Assembly: GCA_914767715.1 (NCBI GenBank)
Contig: OU612065.1
Coordinates: 25,980,001 to 26,044,000, forward strand
Reading direction: 5' to 3'
DNA from: Membranipora membranacea
Lineage: Eukaryota > Bryozoa > Gymnolaemata > Cheilostomatida > Membraniporidae
DNA length: 64,000 nt
A program made the position numbers and the translations under genes. This document shows positions 14,214-24,152 of the stretch, one piece after another. How positions within the stretch are numbered: the first letter of the stretch is position 1; each line of letters begins with the position of its first letter. The notes under the pieces are model-generated. The model was not told the DNA's origin and searched no databases. It saw only the letters and a program-made list of their open reading frames with translations.

Positions 14214-14690
14214 TCATTGTACAAACGCTGTAGTGTCAGATGGAAATCTTTGTGATGCCTCAGTTCTGACTTGGTGCACAAATGTTGTGGAATGGGAAGT
14301 CGTAATTGTTGTGGGCGTTGTAGTTGTTGTGAGTGTTCTTGTTGCTGATGGTGTTGTGGGTGTTGTAGTTGGTCTAGGTGCTGTAGTTGGTCTAGATGCT
14401 GTAGTTGGTCTAGGTGTTGTAGTTGGTCTAGGTGTTGTAGTTGGACTAGGTGTTGCAGTTGGTATAGGTGTTGTAGTTGGTCTAGGCGTTGTAGTTGGTC
14501 TATGTGTAGTAGTTTGAACTGGTGCTACAAAGGGTCTGGTTACAGTCATAAATGGAGGCAAGGTTGTCGTCCAGAAACTCCAAACTGCTGATGTTGAAGG
14601 AGGAAAATTTAAAGGAGTAGTTATTATAGGTGCTGACGCTCTTGAGATAATATGAGGTGTAGTCGTGCTGACAGGGGCTGTATATACCAA
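14214..14690 (-). CDS. ARSB-like: Thr/Pro-rich tail of sulfatase B
   Basis: The last exon runs past the conserved sulfatase end (W-G-P-Y-M-E) into a tail rich in Thr and Pro, ending at TGA 14,214-14,216. Units of the form TTPRPT repeat about nine times. This is the composition of mucin-type O-glycosylated stalks. Arylsulfatase B normally stops near the W-G-P-W-M motif, so the tail is an addition absent from gene A. Confidence 0.85.
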   Translation of the reverse strand: MVYTAPVSTTTPHIISRASAPIITTPLNFPPSTSAVWSFWTTTLPPFMTVTRPFVAPVQTTTHRPTTTPRPTTTPIPTATPSPTTTPRPTTTPRPTTASRPTTAPRPTTTPTTPSATRTLTTTTTPTTITTSHSTTFVHQVRTEASQRFPSDTTAFVQ

Positions 14691-17600
14691 GGGTTCCATA
14701 TAGGGACCCCACGATAATTTACCACCTGTCATGAAACTAGGTCTACATGATGAACTAGATTCAGGATACCACACAGGGACAGATGTTCTCTGATGAGCTT
14801 CAAGTCTTTGAACCAGGAAGTTGACAACATGTGGGTAGTCAGAAGCTAAGTTGACAGACTCAGTTGGGTCGGCTGTGATGTTGAATAGCCGAATAAGAGA
14901 TCTCTTATTCTTCTTCTTGCTCACAAACATGTCTGTATAATGGGAAAGTAAGTATGAGAGAGTTTGATGACATGCACACACATTGTATAGACTGAGAACG
15001 CAATTACCATTATTTTCTCCGTGACGGCGCAAGCCACTACTAGAATTCGAAGGCGTTACTGCATAATACTGAATTTACCCTGAATGGGACTAAGGGGACT
15101 TTTCTCATTTATACAAAAACTGACTGCCAAGCTGAAGTATCTGCATTCACAAAACATTACTTATTGATATTAATTATTATATATATATAATATAGTATAG
15201 GCAAATTGACTTGAGTTTGTCAACTCTTTCATCAAGTCTGAAGCAGCTAACATTTACTATAATGTTAAACAGATAACCTCACACACATAAACTTACATCG
15301 TTGAATGTCAGTGGCAGGGTTTGGGACGATACGGCTATATCCAATTTCGCCGGTCATCATCTTCCATTCGCCATATCTGATAGCACTGAACTGGTCTGTA
15401 GTGAAAGGAGGAATTATCCCATCCAAGGGAAACTCGGTGGTAGAAGAGCCTGAGGCTTCAAACTCTCCATCAGTGAACATGTCGGTAAGCCTTCTACTTA
15501 GACGAGTCCTGAACTGTTTAACTTTCCGATCACTTATAGATAAGGGATCAATGTTGTATATGATCTCCTATAGAGATCAAAAACAAAACATGTGAACTGT
15601 ACAACCACAAATTGATTCCGGAGCGGCCCTTTCTGGTCTTTTTTCTTTATCAATAACAATTAGCAAGGTAATTTTGAAGCAATATAGGGTAAGCCTCCGA
15701 CTGTTATAAAATGGTCAGAGCATGTATCATAATTTATTTCCATTCCACATGCTCCTATCAGAATCAGACTCAGAACAGTCATGTGGGAAATATTTCTTTA
15801 GCTTCCTCAGATGTTGCTTACATTTCTTGTGCCTGGAGCACCACTAGACAGTGTTTCCCATTGGTTCACACCATCAAGCCCTGATACTGGTTTTCCTCCA
15901 GCCAGATGTATAAAAGTGGGCATCCAGTCAGTTACGTGTATGAGATCATCAATTTGGCCAGTTCTTTTCAACAGAGGGCTAGTAACAAAAGTCACGCTCT
16001 TAATCCCTGTACAAAGAGATACAAAGAGATATAACATGGTTAACAAAGAGTTTCCTATATAAAAATTTGGCGAGATAATCCTATTATAAAGTGTTTTTTT
16101 TTTATTATTGGTTGGTAAAAATTCTTGCAACTTCAAAAGAAATAATCCGCATACGATGGAGATATGGCATGCCTTCAATTTGTCAGTTGCAATTGAGTAA
16201 CACTCAAAACAATCAACTTATTATTTATTATTAGTAATGTATCAGCATTATTATGACAAGAGTGAGAGAACAAATCTGTGAAAACAAAGGGTTTATCATG
16301 ACTAATGAAATAATGCAGCAATCTGGAGATTACCTGTTTCCTCATTGTTAATGTGTCCTCAATGACATACATTTAGGGGACTGCAATCACTAAAGTATCC
16401 TCAGGCAAACCATTGGGCAAACATACTAACAGGCATGACAGGAACAGTAGGCTATAGAGGTTCATTTTATATCCCGAGGAGTAAATATCAGCTGGAGTTT
16501 AGTTCAGCTAGTTTGGGGGTGACTTAATCACTATGGTTCCATGCCTCAAATGAGTGGTGCACTCCCTCATTTCGAATGATGAATGCTAACGATTTCCATG
16601 ATGAAAAAAACATGAAAAACATCTGCCGCGGCCGGCCGGGTCTCCCACGTCAATGTCCTTTGAAGTCCTTGTGTGCAAGCGCGCTAACCATTCAGCCTTA
16701 TAGGCTAATTGCGATTCAAAACAGTATCTCTTTTGGCAGCAAGAAATGTCTATCGCTACATGCGGAAGTTGACTTAAATGCTAATTCCATGTATCGGTCA
16801 GGCCTAAAACTGGTGTCAAATCAATATATGGAAACATAGTGATTGTTAGCCGGCACCAATTTTTGCTAGCTAGGGTCGGGGCTTATATATAGTAAAGAGG
16901 AGTAAATGTGAGCTAGCCATAAATTTCATTTTCACTTTACTGTGTGGGAAAGCAAACTTTTCTCCTTTAGGTTATCCACATCTAGACACATTATTATGTT
17001 GAAGATTGATTTATGTTTAAGTCAAACCTGCTTCATAGTAAGTAGCTTTGTTTCCTCTGTATGGAAAGTTACTGGCGCCGCTACTGACCGCCTGTCCACC
17101 ATTGTCACTCATAAAAACAATCACCGAGTTATCATACATCTCCTTCACCATGACCTCATAGATAATCTCTCCTATAGCCGCATCCATAGCTGTAAAAATA
17201 GGAGAATAAAATATGGTTGACGGCTTTCTTTTGATAGCCCTGTTAAAATTAGAAAATCACATAAAATGGACGGCTTGCTAATGATAGATGGAAACTTGAT
17301 GACAGTCCTCATTATCTGAAGACTTATCTTCCACATGGCGGTAACAATACGTATTACAACAGCAGGAAACAACTCTGAAATAATTATTGTAAGTCACTGG
17401 GAAATCCCACAAGCATATAAATACATTATATATTAAATTTTACATTTTACATTTATATTAAATTTATATGTTTATGGAAATTCCATATCAGAGTTGTAAG
17501 TGACTAACTAACTAAGATAACGTGCGATTTTCATAAAAAAAATTCAGAAATTATGAAGGTGATAGTCAGAATCGGCTATAAAACCTCGGGAATATCGATG

Positions 17601-20600
17601 ACTTTGTACAAAACTATAGCTCCACTCAGAGGGTACATGACTTAGATAACAATTTGCCCTTCAGATCACGCCACATGCAATGCAATTTTTTTTCACTGCG
17701 TTTCCATGGATCAACCTGATGCTATTGTCAGGGCTCTTCAAGCCATCGCAACACCTGTTGGTTTTCTCAGCTCTATCCATGGGAATGATGCATATTTCCA
17801 GGGCAAGCCAAGAAGTGACAACTCAGCTTGATCTAGGTGGAACTCAAAATTCGCATGGAAACATGATGTGATTTCCTATTTAATTGTTAGGATAGTATAC
17901 TCTGTGGTTATGTACCAATTTACAACTTGTAGGAAGAAAGAATGACTCAAATCCATTTGTAATCCATCATCATTTATTCCGGCACCAATTTAATCCGTAC
18001 CTGTCACCATTGCAGCATAATTCCGTCGTCCAGCAAATGGTATATCAGCGTACATGTCTATGTAAGCTTGAGGAGCCTGCAATTAAAATAAAGTAGGTGT
18101 TAAGCTTGTTAGATTAAGTGTAATATATAACAATTTGATTTTATAATTGGTTGATGATCCATCAGAAAATAAGGAAATGGGCTCACTAAGAAAAGATAAG
18201 AAAACAACCATGACTGATAACCAGTCAAATTGATACTGTTCATTTCATCAAATAATTAAATTTTCAACCAATCAAACACGATCGTTACGGACAGGCACCA
18301 AGTTTGTTCCCTCTGTGGTGTGGCATGATCTACAGCTTTTTAGGTATTCCTACACATTCTCAGAGGGAACAAACTTGCTCTCATAAATTTCTAGTGAGAT
18401 GATAAATATATGGAACAATGTATGCCCACAAAACCATATCACAAGCGATCATATTCCCAAAATAGTGTCACAGGAAAAAAGTTACATAAATATTGTAAGA
18501 GGAGCCAAGAAAAAAAGGAGTGGCACTTTTTGTGATAATGAGGCAAAGAATGGCTTCCGTCATTCCTGGCAAGCAAATTAGATGGGCAATTACCAAATTT
18601 GACAACTATGCCAATTATTTTATACCTTGTCACTCTTTGACTAAAGGTAAAGTACTTTGGGTGACTCTGGCTATTTTTAGAGTTAGAAAATTGCAGACTA
18701 AGGAAATGAGTGAGGCGTAATACGAGCAAGTAAAATAGATACAAAATATGACCATAAAGGTATTTTTTATGTAAAAATTATTGCAATACATTTAAAAGAA
18801 ACAGAATAAGCTACCATCAGACACGAACTACCAGGTAAATTATGTTTTGCAGATACTTGTCAAGTTTGCTGTTATAAATCAATATGATCACCATTAATAT
18901 CGCAAAGGCAAACTCTCTATGATTTATGTGGACTTCTATGGGGAAGATGGGGAAGTCGAGCTATAAGTATATGCATATCAACCAACCGCTTGTGAGCTCA
19001 TCAGTAACAAAAATAAGCTTTGTCAAAAAGTTTTGATCTCAAACCTTATCATAACAACATAATGAGGAGAAGATTGTCACATCTCAACGCCAACTCTGCT
19101 TGTCAACCTTGAGTGCAAGCAAACATAAAGCATGACACAACTTTGCTTATGTTGTCGGTCTCCGCATCTAAAACTCTCATCTTAGTTTATCGATGATACG
19201 TGATGGGTATAATATAACATAAGCTAACCTCTCATAACAAGCTTTTGTTGGTAGGTGGGAACCCGCCCCCCCCTCCACTCACCAACAAAGTTTTTTATGA
19301 CAGACTAAACTTACGCATGATAACCGACCTGTGCTGGCTGATGTGGCGCCTGGAAAGATAGGAACATAAACATCGGCTCGTCAGTTATACTGTGTTCATG
19401 TATCAGCTCCAAAGCTCTGTCTTTGTAGTAATCTGTGGAGTATGTACCATTAGCTCCTGGGTACGGTATCGTGTCGTTATAAAAGTCCAGAGCCATCTGT
19501 CCAGAATGCATGCTGAAACAAAACTTCAGAAATGAGCCACAGGCTCTGCCATAGGTGACAATACCATTTGTTGTGTATGAAATTAAATTTTCACATTATT
19601 AAGTCTAGCATATGTATGATGACTAATTAATCTCCTAAGGCTATGGTTTAACCACACATTAGTTACCACCCACGAAATGATAGTAGGATCCTTGGCAACA
19701 AAAAAACCTTTGTGCAATAAACACATGTGGTAAGAGGTAACAAATTCACACGAAAGAGGCTACAGATTCTTGTATGTTTACCTTCCATGTTGATAATGAT
19801 CGTTCTGACCTCTGAGCATCCCTCTGAAGGTATGGAAGCCTCGGTTTGTTGGGACATATTCGGCTGTATGGTACCCGGCATGCCATTTACCTGCAATCAA
19901 AAAATCAAGACTATATAATCGAAGTTTTCCTCTTCCAAGAAGGAAATTAGAAAAAAAACTTATTGTAACATTAATTTACAATGCAAAAAATGCTTGTACT
20001 TTTGCGTAAATGTCATGATTATGTTTGTTTAGATCCAAAATGTATACCATATGATGGGTTCAGGAGTTGTCCTGATACTGTGCGACTGCGGTAAGTATCA
20101 AACATTTAATCACTGAGTGGGCAAGTGCCTCGTTATCTCAAAATAGACATTATAGGAAATTGAGATGTATGTGAGACTGAAATGTCATCATGACTCTACT
20201 AATCCAGGCATTGGGTGAGACCTTGTGATAGCGAGTGGGGGGGGGGATTATATGTGTGCATTATAACTGCGATATAACTGTATATATATCTGGGGACCAC
20301 GTGTGCATATATGTGTGCATCTAACTGATGAAAAAAGACAGTCCACTCCACATCCACTGATTTATAATACGATTTTATGTATTATAAATCAGTGGTTGCA
20401 TCAAATGGAAAAAAATACGGCATTGTGGTGATATGGTGGTACATAGAGAAGCTTGACACTGTCAGCATGCAACTTGATATAAACCTTCATTATTGAGGAT
20501 GAGCTGATAAAAGGAAGCATAAAAGACTTGTAAACACCTTTCTGATGGTGGCATACATTGTCAGAATAAAGGATTTACAGCTTGGATATAAACCACAGAG

Positions 20601-22390
20601 TGATGAAGATATATCCTTACTTTGTGATGATATGGTTGAGAATAATTGATCATTGTACAAACTATTCCACAGTAGGCTTAGAGATGTACCTAAAACTTTG
20701 TTCTTGTGAAATCATCATGATCCATTGTGCCAAAATATTTTAAGAGGATTTTGTGCTTGAATGAGGAGAACATGAGGATTTAAAAACCAATAAGACAAAA
20801 GAAGAAGAAACAATTACATAAATAAGCTATTTGGCAATTACATGATTTGGAGAGTTGCAAGAAATCAGAGATGGGAACTTAAAGATTCAATTATTCTAAT
20901 GGTAGATTGTCTGAGGTATCTGCAATAGGAGCCTGTTGCAAAATGGAAATAGGTTCAAGTGTTGTGTTCAGTTTTGGGACAGGATGACTCACAATAGCAG
21001 AATTCAGTTTAGCAGTCATTCACTCATCATAATAAACTTACCGATAATGTGATTCCTGTATCCAGCCTTAGCTAGTTCGTTTGCCACAGTTGGCACATGA
21101 AGCGGAACACCATTAGGTCTACATGGGGAGAGGTTCTTGTGCTGCAGACCCAAATGTGTCAAGTATTTCCCTACAAATAGATCAAATTTCATCAGTCGCC
21201 AGTTAACCACCAATAGATCAATATTGGTAATATTTTAATTAGCAACCACTGGATTAACTTCTCATGGAACAGAATGCTACTAGGGACTGGTTATTTTTTG
21301 CAAGTACTTTGTATGTCAAAAGAAAGCTAATTAGGCTATTCCTGATATAGAGTTCAATCCGAGACAATTGTGGCGGTCAGTCAACAAGATGGTGAAGATT
21401 ATCATTTATGATCCATCGTAAACATTGATCTCGCTGAGTAGAACAATGTTTGAACTTGCAGATGAAGTATACATAAGGCTTACACATCTTCTCCTGATTC
21501 AGCAAATTTTGTTATAATCTTTTTAAAAATCTCATTAATTTGAATTTGAAAACATATTATCAGTTATCAATAAAGATATAGAGCATCTTAAAACACTAAT
21601 GTCTTGCCATAATGGAGGCTTTACCATTGAATATGTCACTTTGTATAGTTGGTCCCATTTAGTTGCACAAACTAATTGACAGTTTAAAATAATCATGGAT
21701 ATTTAACATCAGCCGAAACTAGGCATGTAGGGATCTGTTGGCTTTTCAGGGCGATTTGATAGAGATAACACCATATGACTTGTACATCAGCATCTGTCAC
21801 AAACCCAACCTGTGAGAAATTGGCTTCTTGATGGTCCACAGTTTGGTGCGACGTAGTGGTTGGATAGTTTGACTCCCATCGATGCCAGGTTATCAATGTT
21901 AGGAGTTTGTATCTCACTTCCATGATAGCCGACATCATTCCAGCCCAGGTCATCAGCCATAATAACAATGATATTAGGCTGGTTAAAAGTTGCCATAGCG
22001 GCTGTCAGGCAGCAGCAGAGAGGTAGTAGAAGGGATAGCTACAATGACCATCATAATATGAAATGCATGACCATGACCATACATACATTTATAGTCAAGT
22101 GAGGTAAGGTTGAATACAAACTATAAGTATAGAAAAAAGCAAAGAGATCTTTCTAGAACAACAGCAAACACACCTATGCTGCCAGTAATGAAAGCCCTAT
22201 GGTCCCTACTCTACCACTTGGGGCATTCGACTTGCACAAGCTGTAGAAGGCATGTGGGGAAAAAAACTCACACCTTTCTGTGTGTTTCTTGCAGACAATA
22301 TTTCAAATATCCATTGCGTAGCTTTTCTTGGGATGCGTATTTTTGCAATAATTTGAAAGTTTAATACATACATTTATAAGAACTTACCAT
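14214..22390 (-). CDS. ARSB-like: Arylsulfatase B-like protein, gene B, with mucin-like tail
   Basis: Complete gene of 688 residues. Coding exons: 22390-22388, 22038-21810, 21170-21042, 19890-19782, 19512-19329, 18076-18001, 17189-17028, 16006-15822, 15567-15297, 14932-14214 (2,067 nt, in frame). As in gene A, the ATG is the last codon of exon 1 and is followed by a leucine/cysteine-rich signal peptide. Active-site parts visible: D30-D31, C68-G-P-S-R72, G121-K-W-H124, D272-N273 in SDNGG, RGNK. Exons 3, 4 and 6 have the same lengths as in gene A (129, 109, 76 nt) and all phases agree, so the two arose by duplication. About 158 Thr/Pro-rich residues follow the sulfatase fold (residues about 530-688), a likely O-glycosylated stalk. 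The exon 5 donor is an unusual GTCGGT; it is required by frame. Predicted to be a secreted or matrix-held sulfatase. Confidence 0.93.
14355..14510 (-). repeat. 18-bp coding minisatellite
   Basis: About nine imperfect copies of an 18-bp unit (plus strand GGTGTTGTAGTTGGTCTA) encode TTPRPT-type hexapeptides in the sulfatase B tail. The opposite strand is also open (Val/Gly-rich) only because of the repeat's composition. Copy number is likely to vary between individuals. Confidence 0.85.
16476..16530 (+). repeat. Dispersed GAGGAGTAAAT repeat
   Basis: Starts GAGGAGTAAATATCAGCTGG and continues to a CTAGTTTGGGGGTGACTTAA motif. It aligns with the reverse complement of 37,490-37,540. It lies in an intron of sulfatase B. 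Confidence 0.45.
16621..16710 (-). repeat. Degenerate tRNA-like SINE fragment
   Basis: On the minus strand an A-box (GGCTGAATGGTTAGCGCG) is followed about 40 nt later by GACGTGGGAGACCCGG, which looks like a B-box that has lost its TTCG centre. The head resembles a SINE promoter, but the element is degraded and its ends are unclear. It lies in an intron of sulfatase B. Confidence 0.4.
16897..16918 (+). repeat. Dispersed GAGGAGTAAAT repeat end
   Basis: GAGGAGTAAATGTGAGCTAG matches the terminus of the copies at 8,151 and 16,476. Only the end is recognisable. Confidence 0.4.
18299..18377. repeat. 17-bp perfect inverted repeat
   Basis: CAAGTTTGTTCCCTCTG (18,299-18,315) is exactly inverted at 18,361-18,377, with a 45-nt spacer. 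No flanking direct duplication is visible. It lies in an intron of sulfatase B. Confidence 0.6.
20354..20395. repeat. Perfect 17-bp hairpin
   Basis: CCACTGATTTATAATAC and its exact inverse are separated by 8 nt. There is no clear target duplication. It lies in the intron between exons 3 and 4 of sulfatase B. Confidence 0.6.
21275..21360 (+). repeat. Dispersed repeat starting TGCTACTAGGGACTGG
   Basis: An 86-bp segment that matches 24,222-24,307 in inverse orientation at about 80% identity by eye. A 13-bp inverse copy of the terminus also lies at 24,398-24,410, so the family probably has short terminal inverted repeats. Confidence 0.55.
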
Positions 22391-24058
22391 ATTCTTGATG
22401 ATAGAACCAGTTTTACGATATCTTCTATTAGAAGAGCATTGGCAGGATAGGTGTGTTCTTGGTACAGGCCAAATACTAAATGAATTGATACATGGACATC
22501 TGTTTTATGGCAATCCTATTATCGTATAATTGAGTTCCTATAATATGATTGACTCTTCTGTAATCCTTGTCTGGTCTCATTAATCATTGGTTAATCCATC
22601 AATCGCCAGCCACAACCCTCTAACTTTCTTATAGACCGCATGAGGAAATAGACATTTATTATGATGCATATGCCAGGAGACAATGGCATAAGTCCCTGGT
22701 CCTACTCATCAAATCGACTCAAATTTGATTGGTCTTTACTACCGCTTTCTTTCGGCTATTTTCAGAGAAGACGCAGAAATTAATTGGATAAGAGGCGATA
22801 TAAGTGGCGACATTTCTTGATCTCGACCACTATGATTTATTACAACTTTTAGCCGGAAAATATGAAATGAATGTGTTTTGATGGGTTGAGTTAGTGGTGT
22901 GTCTCAATTAAATGTTCATCTCACTACTATGTGTTCAACTCATATCGAATCCTATACAGATGGTTCTACTTGTTACTAGTGTGAAATGGTCCAAGGTCTC
23001 CCTTTACATGAGATGAAACCCCTCAGAAATGCTTGGTAGTCGCAATGGTAAAGGTAAAATGGTTTCACTTATACTGCTTGTACTTTCAGTTATTTTTTCT
23101 CTTTTATATTCTGCTTCTTGCGCACCAACTATACAACATCAAAGCCATTGCCTACAATAATAACTGTTTGTCATAACCAAAGGAGTATAACTTAGATGAT
23201 ACTAATAAAATTTGGATTTTATTTGACCAAATAGTAACATTAAGCCCATTCTGATGTCAGCACTGTGGGTACCTGGGCTTACCACAACATATGTAATTTT
23301 ACCACTTCTAACAAACAAGCACACAAGCAGCATAAAGTATAACCACCAACAGGGCAGACTATTGATTGTGCAAAGTGCATTTTGGTTGGAAATTGGTGAG
23401 AAGCCTCCTACATCTAATCTTATAAGTTTTTTATAACTTTATTGTTGCCATGTTATATTGTTTTATGTTAGATATTGTATTATAAAGATTTAGCTGGAAT
23501 TGTACTTAGTTCATCAAATAGTTCAATTAAAATAGAGGCTGAAATGAGATCCTAGAATAATGAGTGTAAGTAGTAATGGGAATTGAGCAAAAAAGTAAAG
23601 AAGGTAGTTTTAAGAAAATAAAAATATAGTGAAGGAAAACAATAATAGAATGATGTGTTTTCGAAAATAACAGGCTTTTCGACAGTTCAGGAACTGTTTT
23701 GGCTGGTTTAAGCTTTGACAATAGCAATGAAAAGTTGCCAAGAAAACATTCTTATTCAGAAAATACTGTATAGGAATATGAAAAATAGGACTTTAGAAAT
23801 CACAAATCACTAGAACAGAAATTCATTAGCACTTTGATTTAGACTTTGTAATGAAGAACGATTGCATAAATGAAATATCTCGGTATTGATTCGGATTTGA
23901 TTTGGATTGTTGGGAGCATTTGATAAATATGTATACCAATAGAATAACATATATTTACTGTATTTATATGTTTTTTTCATACATATGTCTTTGGTGATCC
24001 AAATGGGTAACAAGGCCTCCAAAGATTTACTAGGGTTGTCTCACCTAGTAATACTGCC
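22391..24058. other. Spacer between sulfatase B and the receptor gene
   Basis: The 5' flank of sulfatase B, including a tiny upstream frame on the minus strand (ATG CTC TTC TAA near 22,435), and the 3' flank of the FN3 receptor. No further gene is seen. Confidence 0.45.
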
Positions 24059-24152
24059 TCAACTAAGCTCTGAGAGACTCGATGTATATTCACTTGATAT
24101 CAACGAGAAATAAGAATCAGCCTCAGACATTGCTATGGCACGCTTTTTCTGT
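24059..24152 (-). CDS. Receptor exon 13: short cytoplasmic tail
   Basis: After a TTTGTAG acceptor the frame reads QKKRAIAMSEADSYFSLISS and stops at TGA 24,059-24,061 after a further ten residues. The basic stop-transfer residues right after the membrane helix and the Tyr/Ser-rich end are typical of a short signalling or sorting tail. Frame and splice phase (2) match the membrane exon. Confidence 0.8.

Noticed and set aside
14086-14517. Val/Gly-rich open frame on the plus strand
   Set aside because: It is the opposite strand of the Thr/Pro repeat in sulfatase B and is open only because of the 18-bp repeat composition.
20354-20395. 42-bp hairpin as a member of the foldback set
   Set aside because: The arms are perfect, but no direct repeat flanks it and the terminus CCACTG is not shared.
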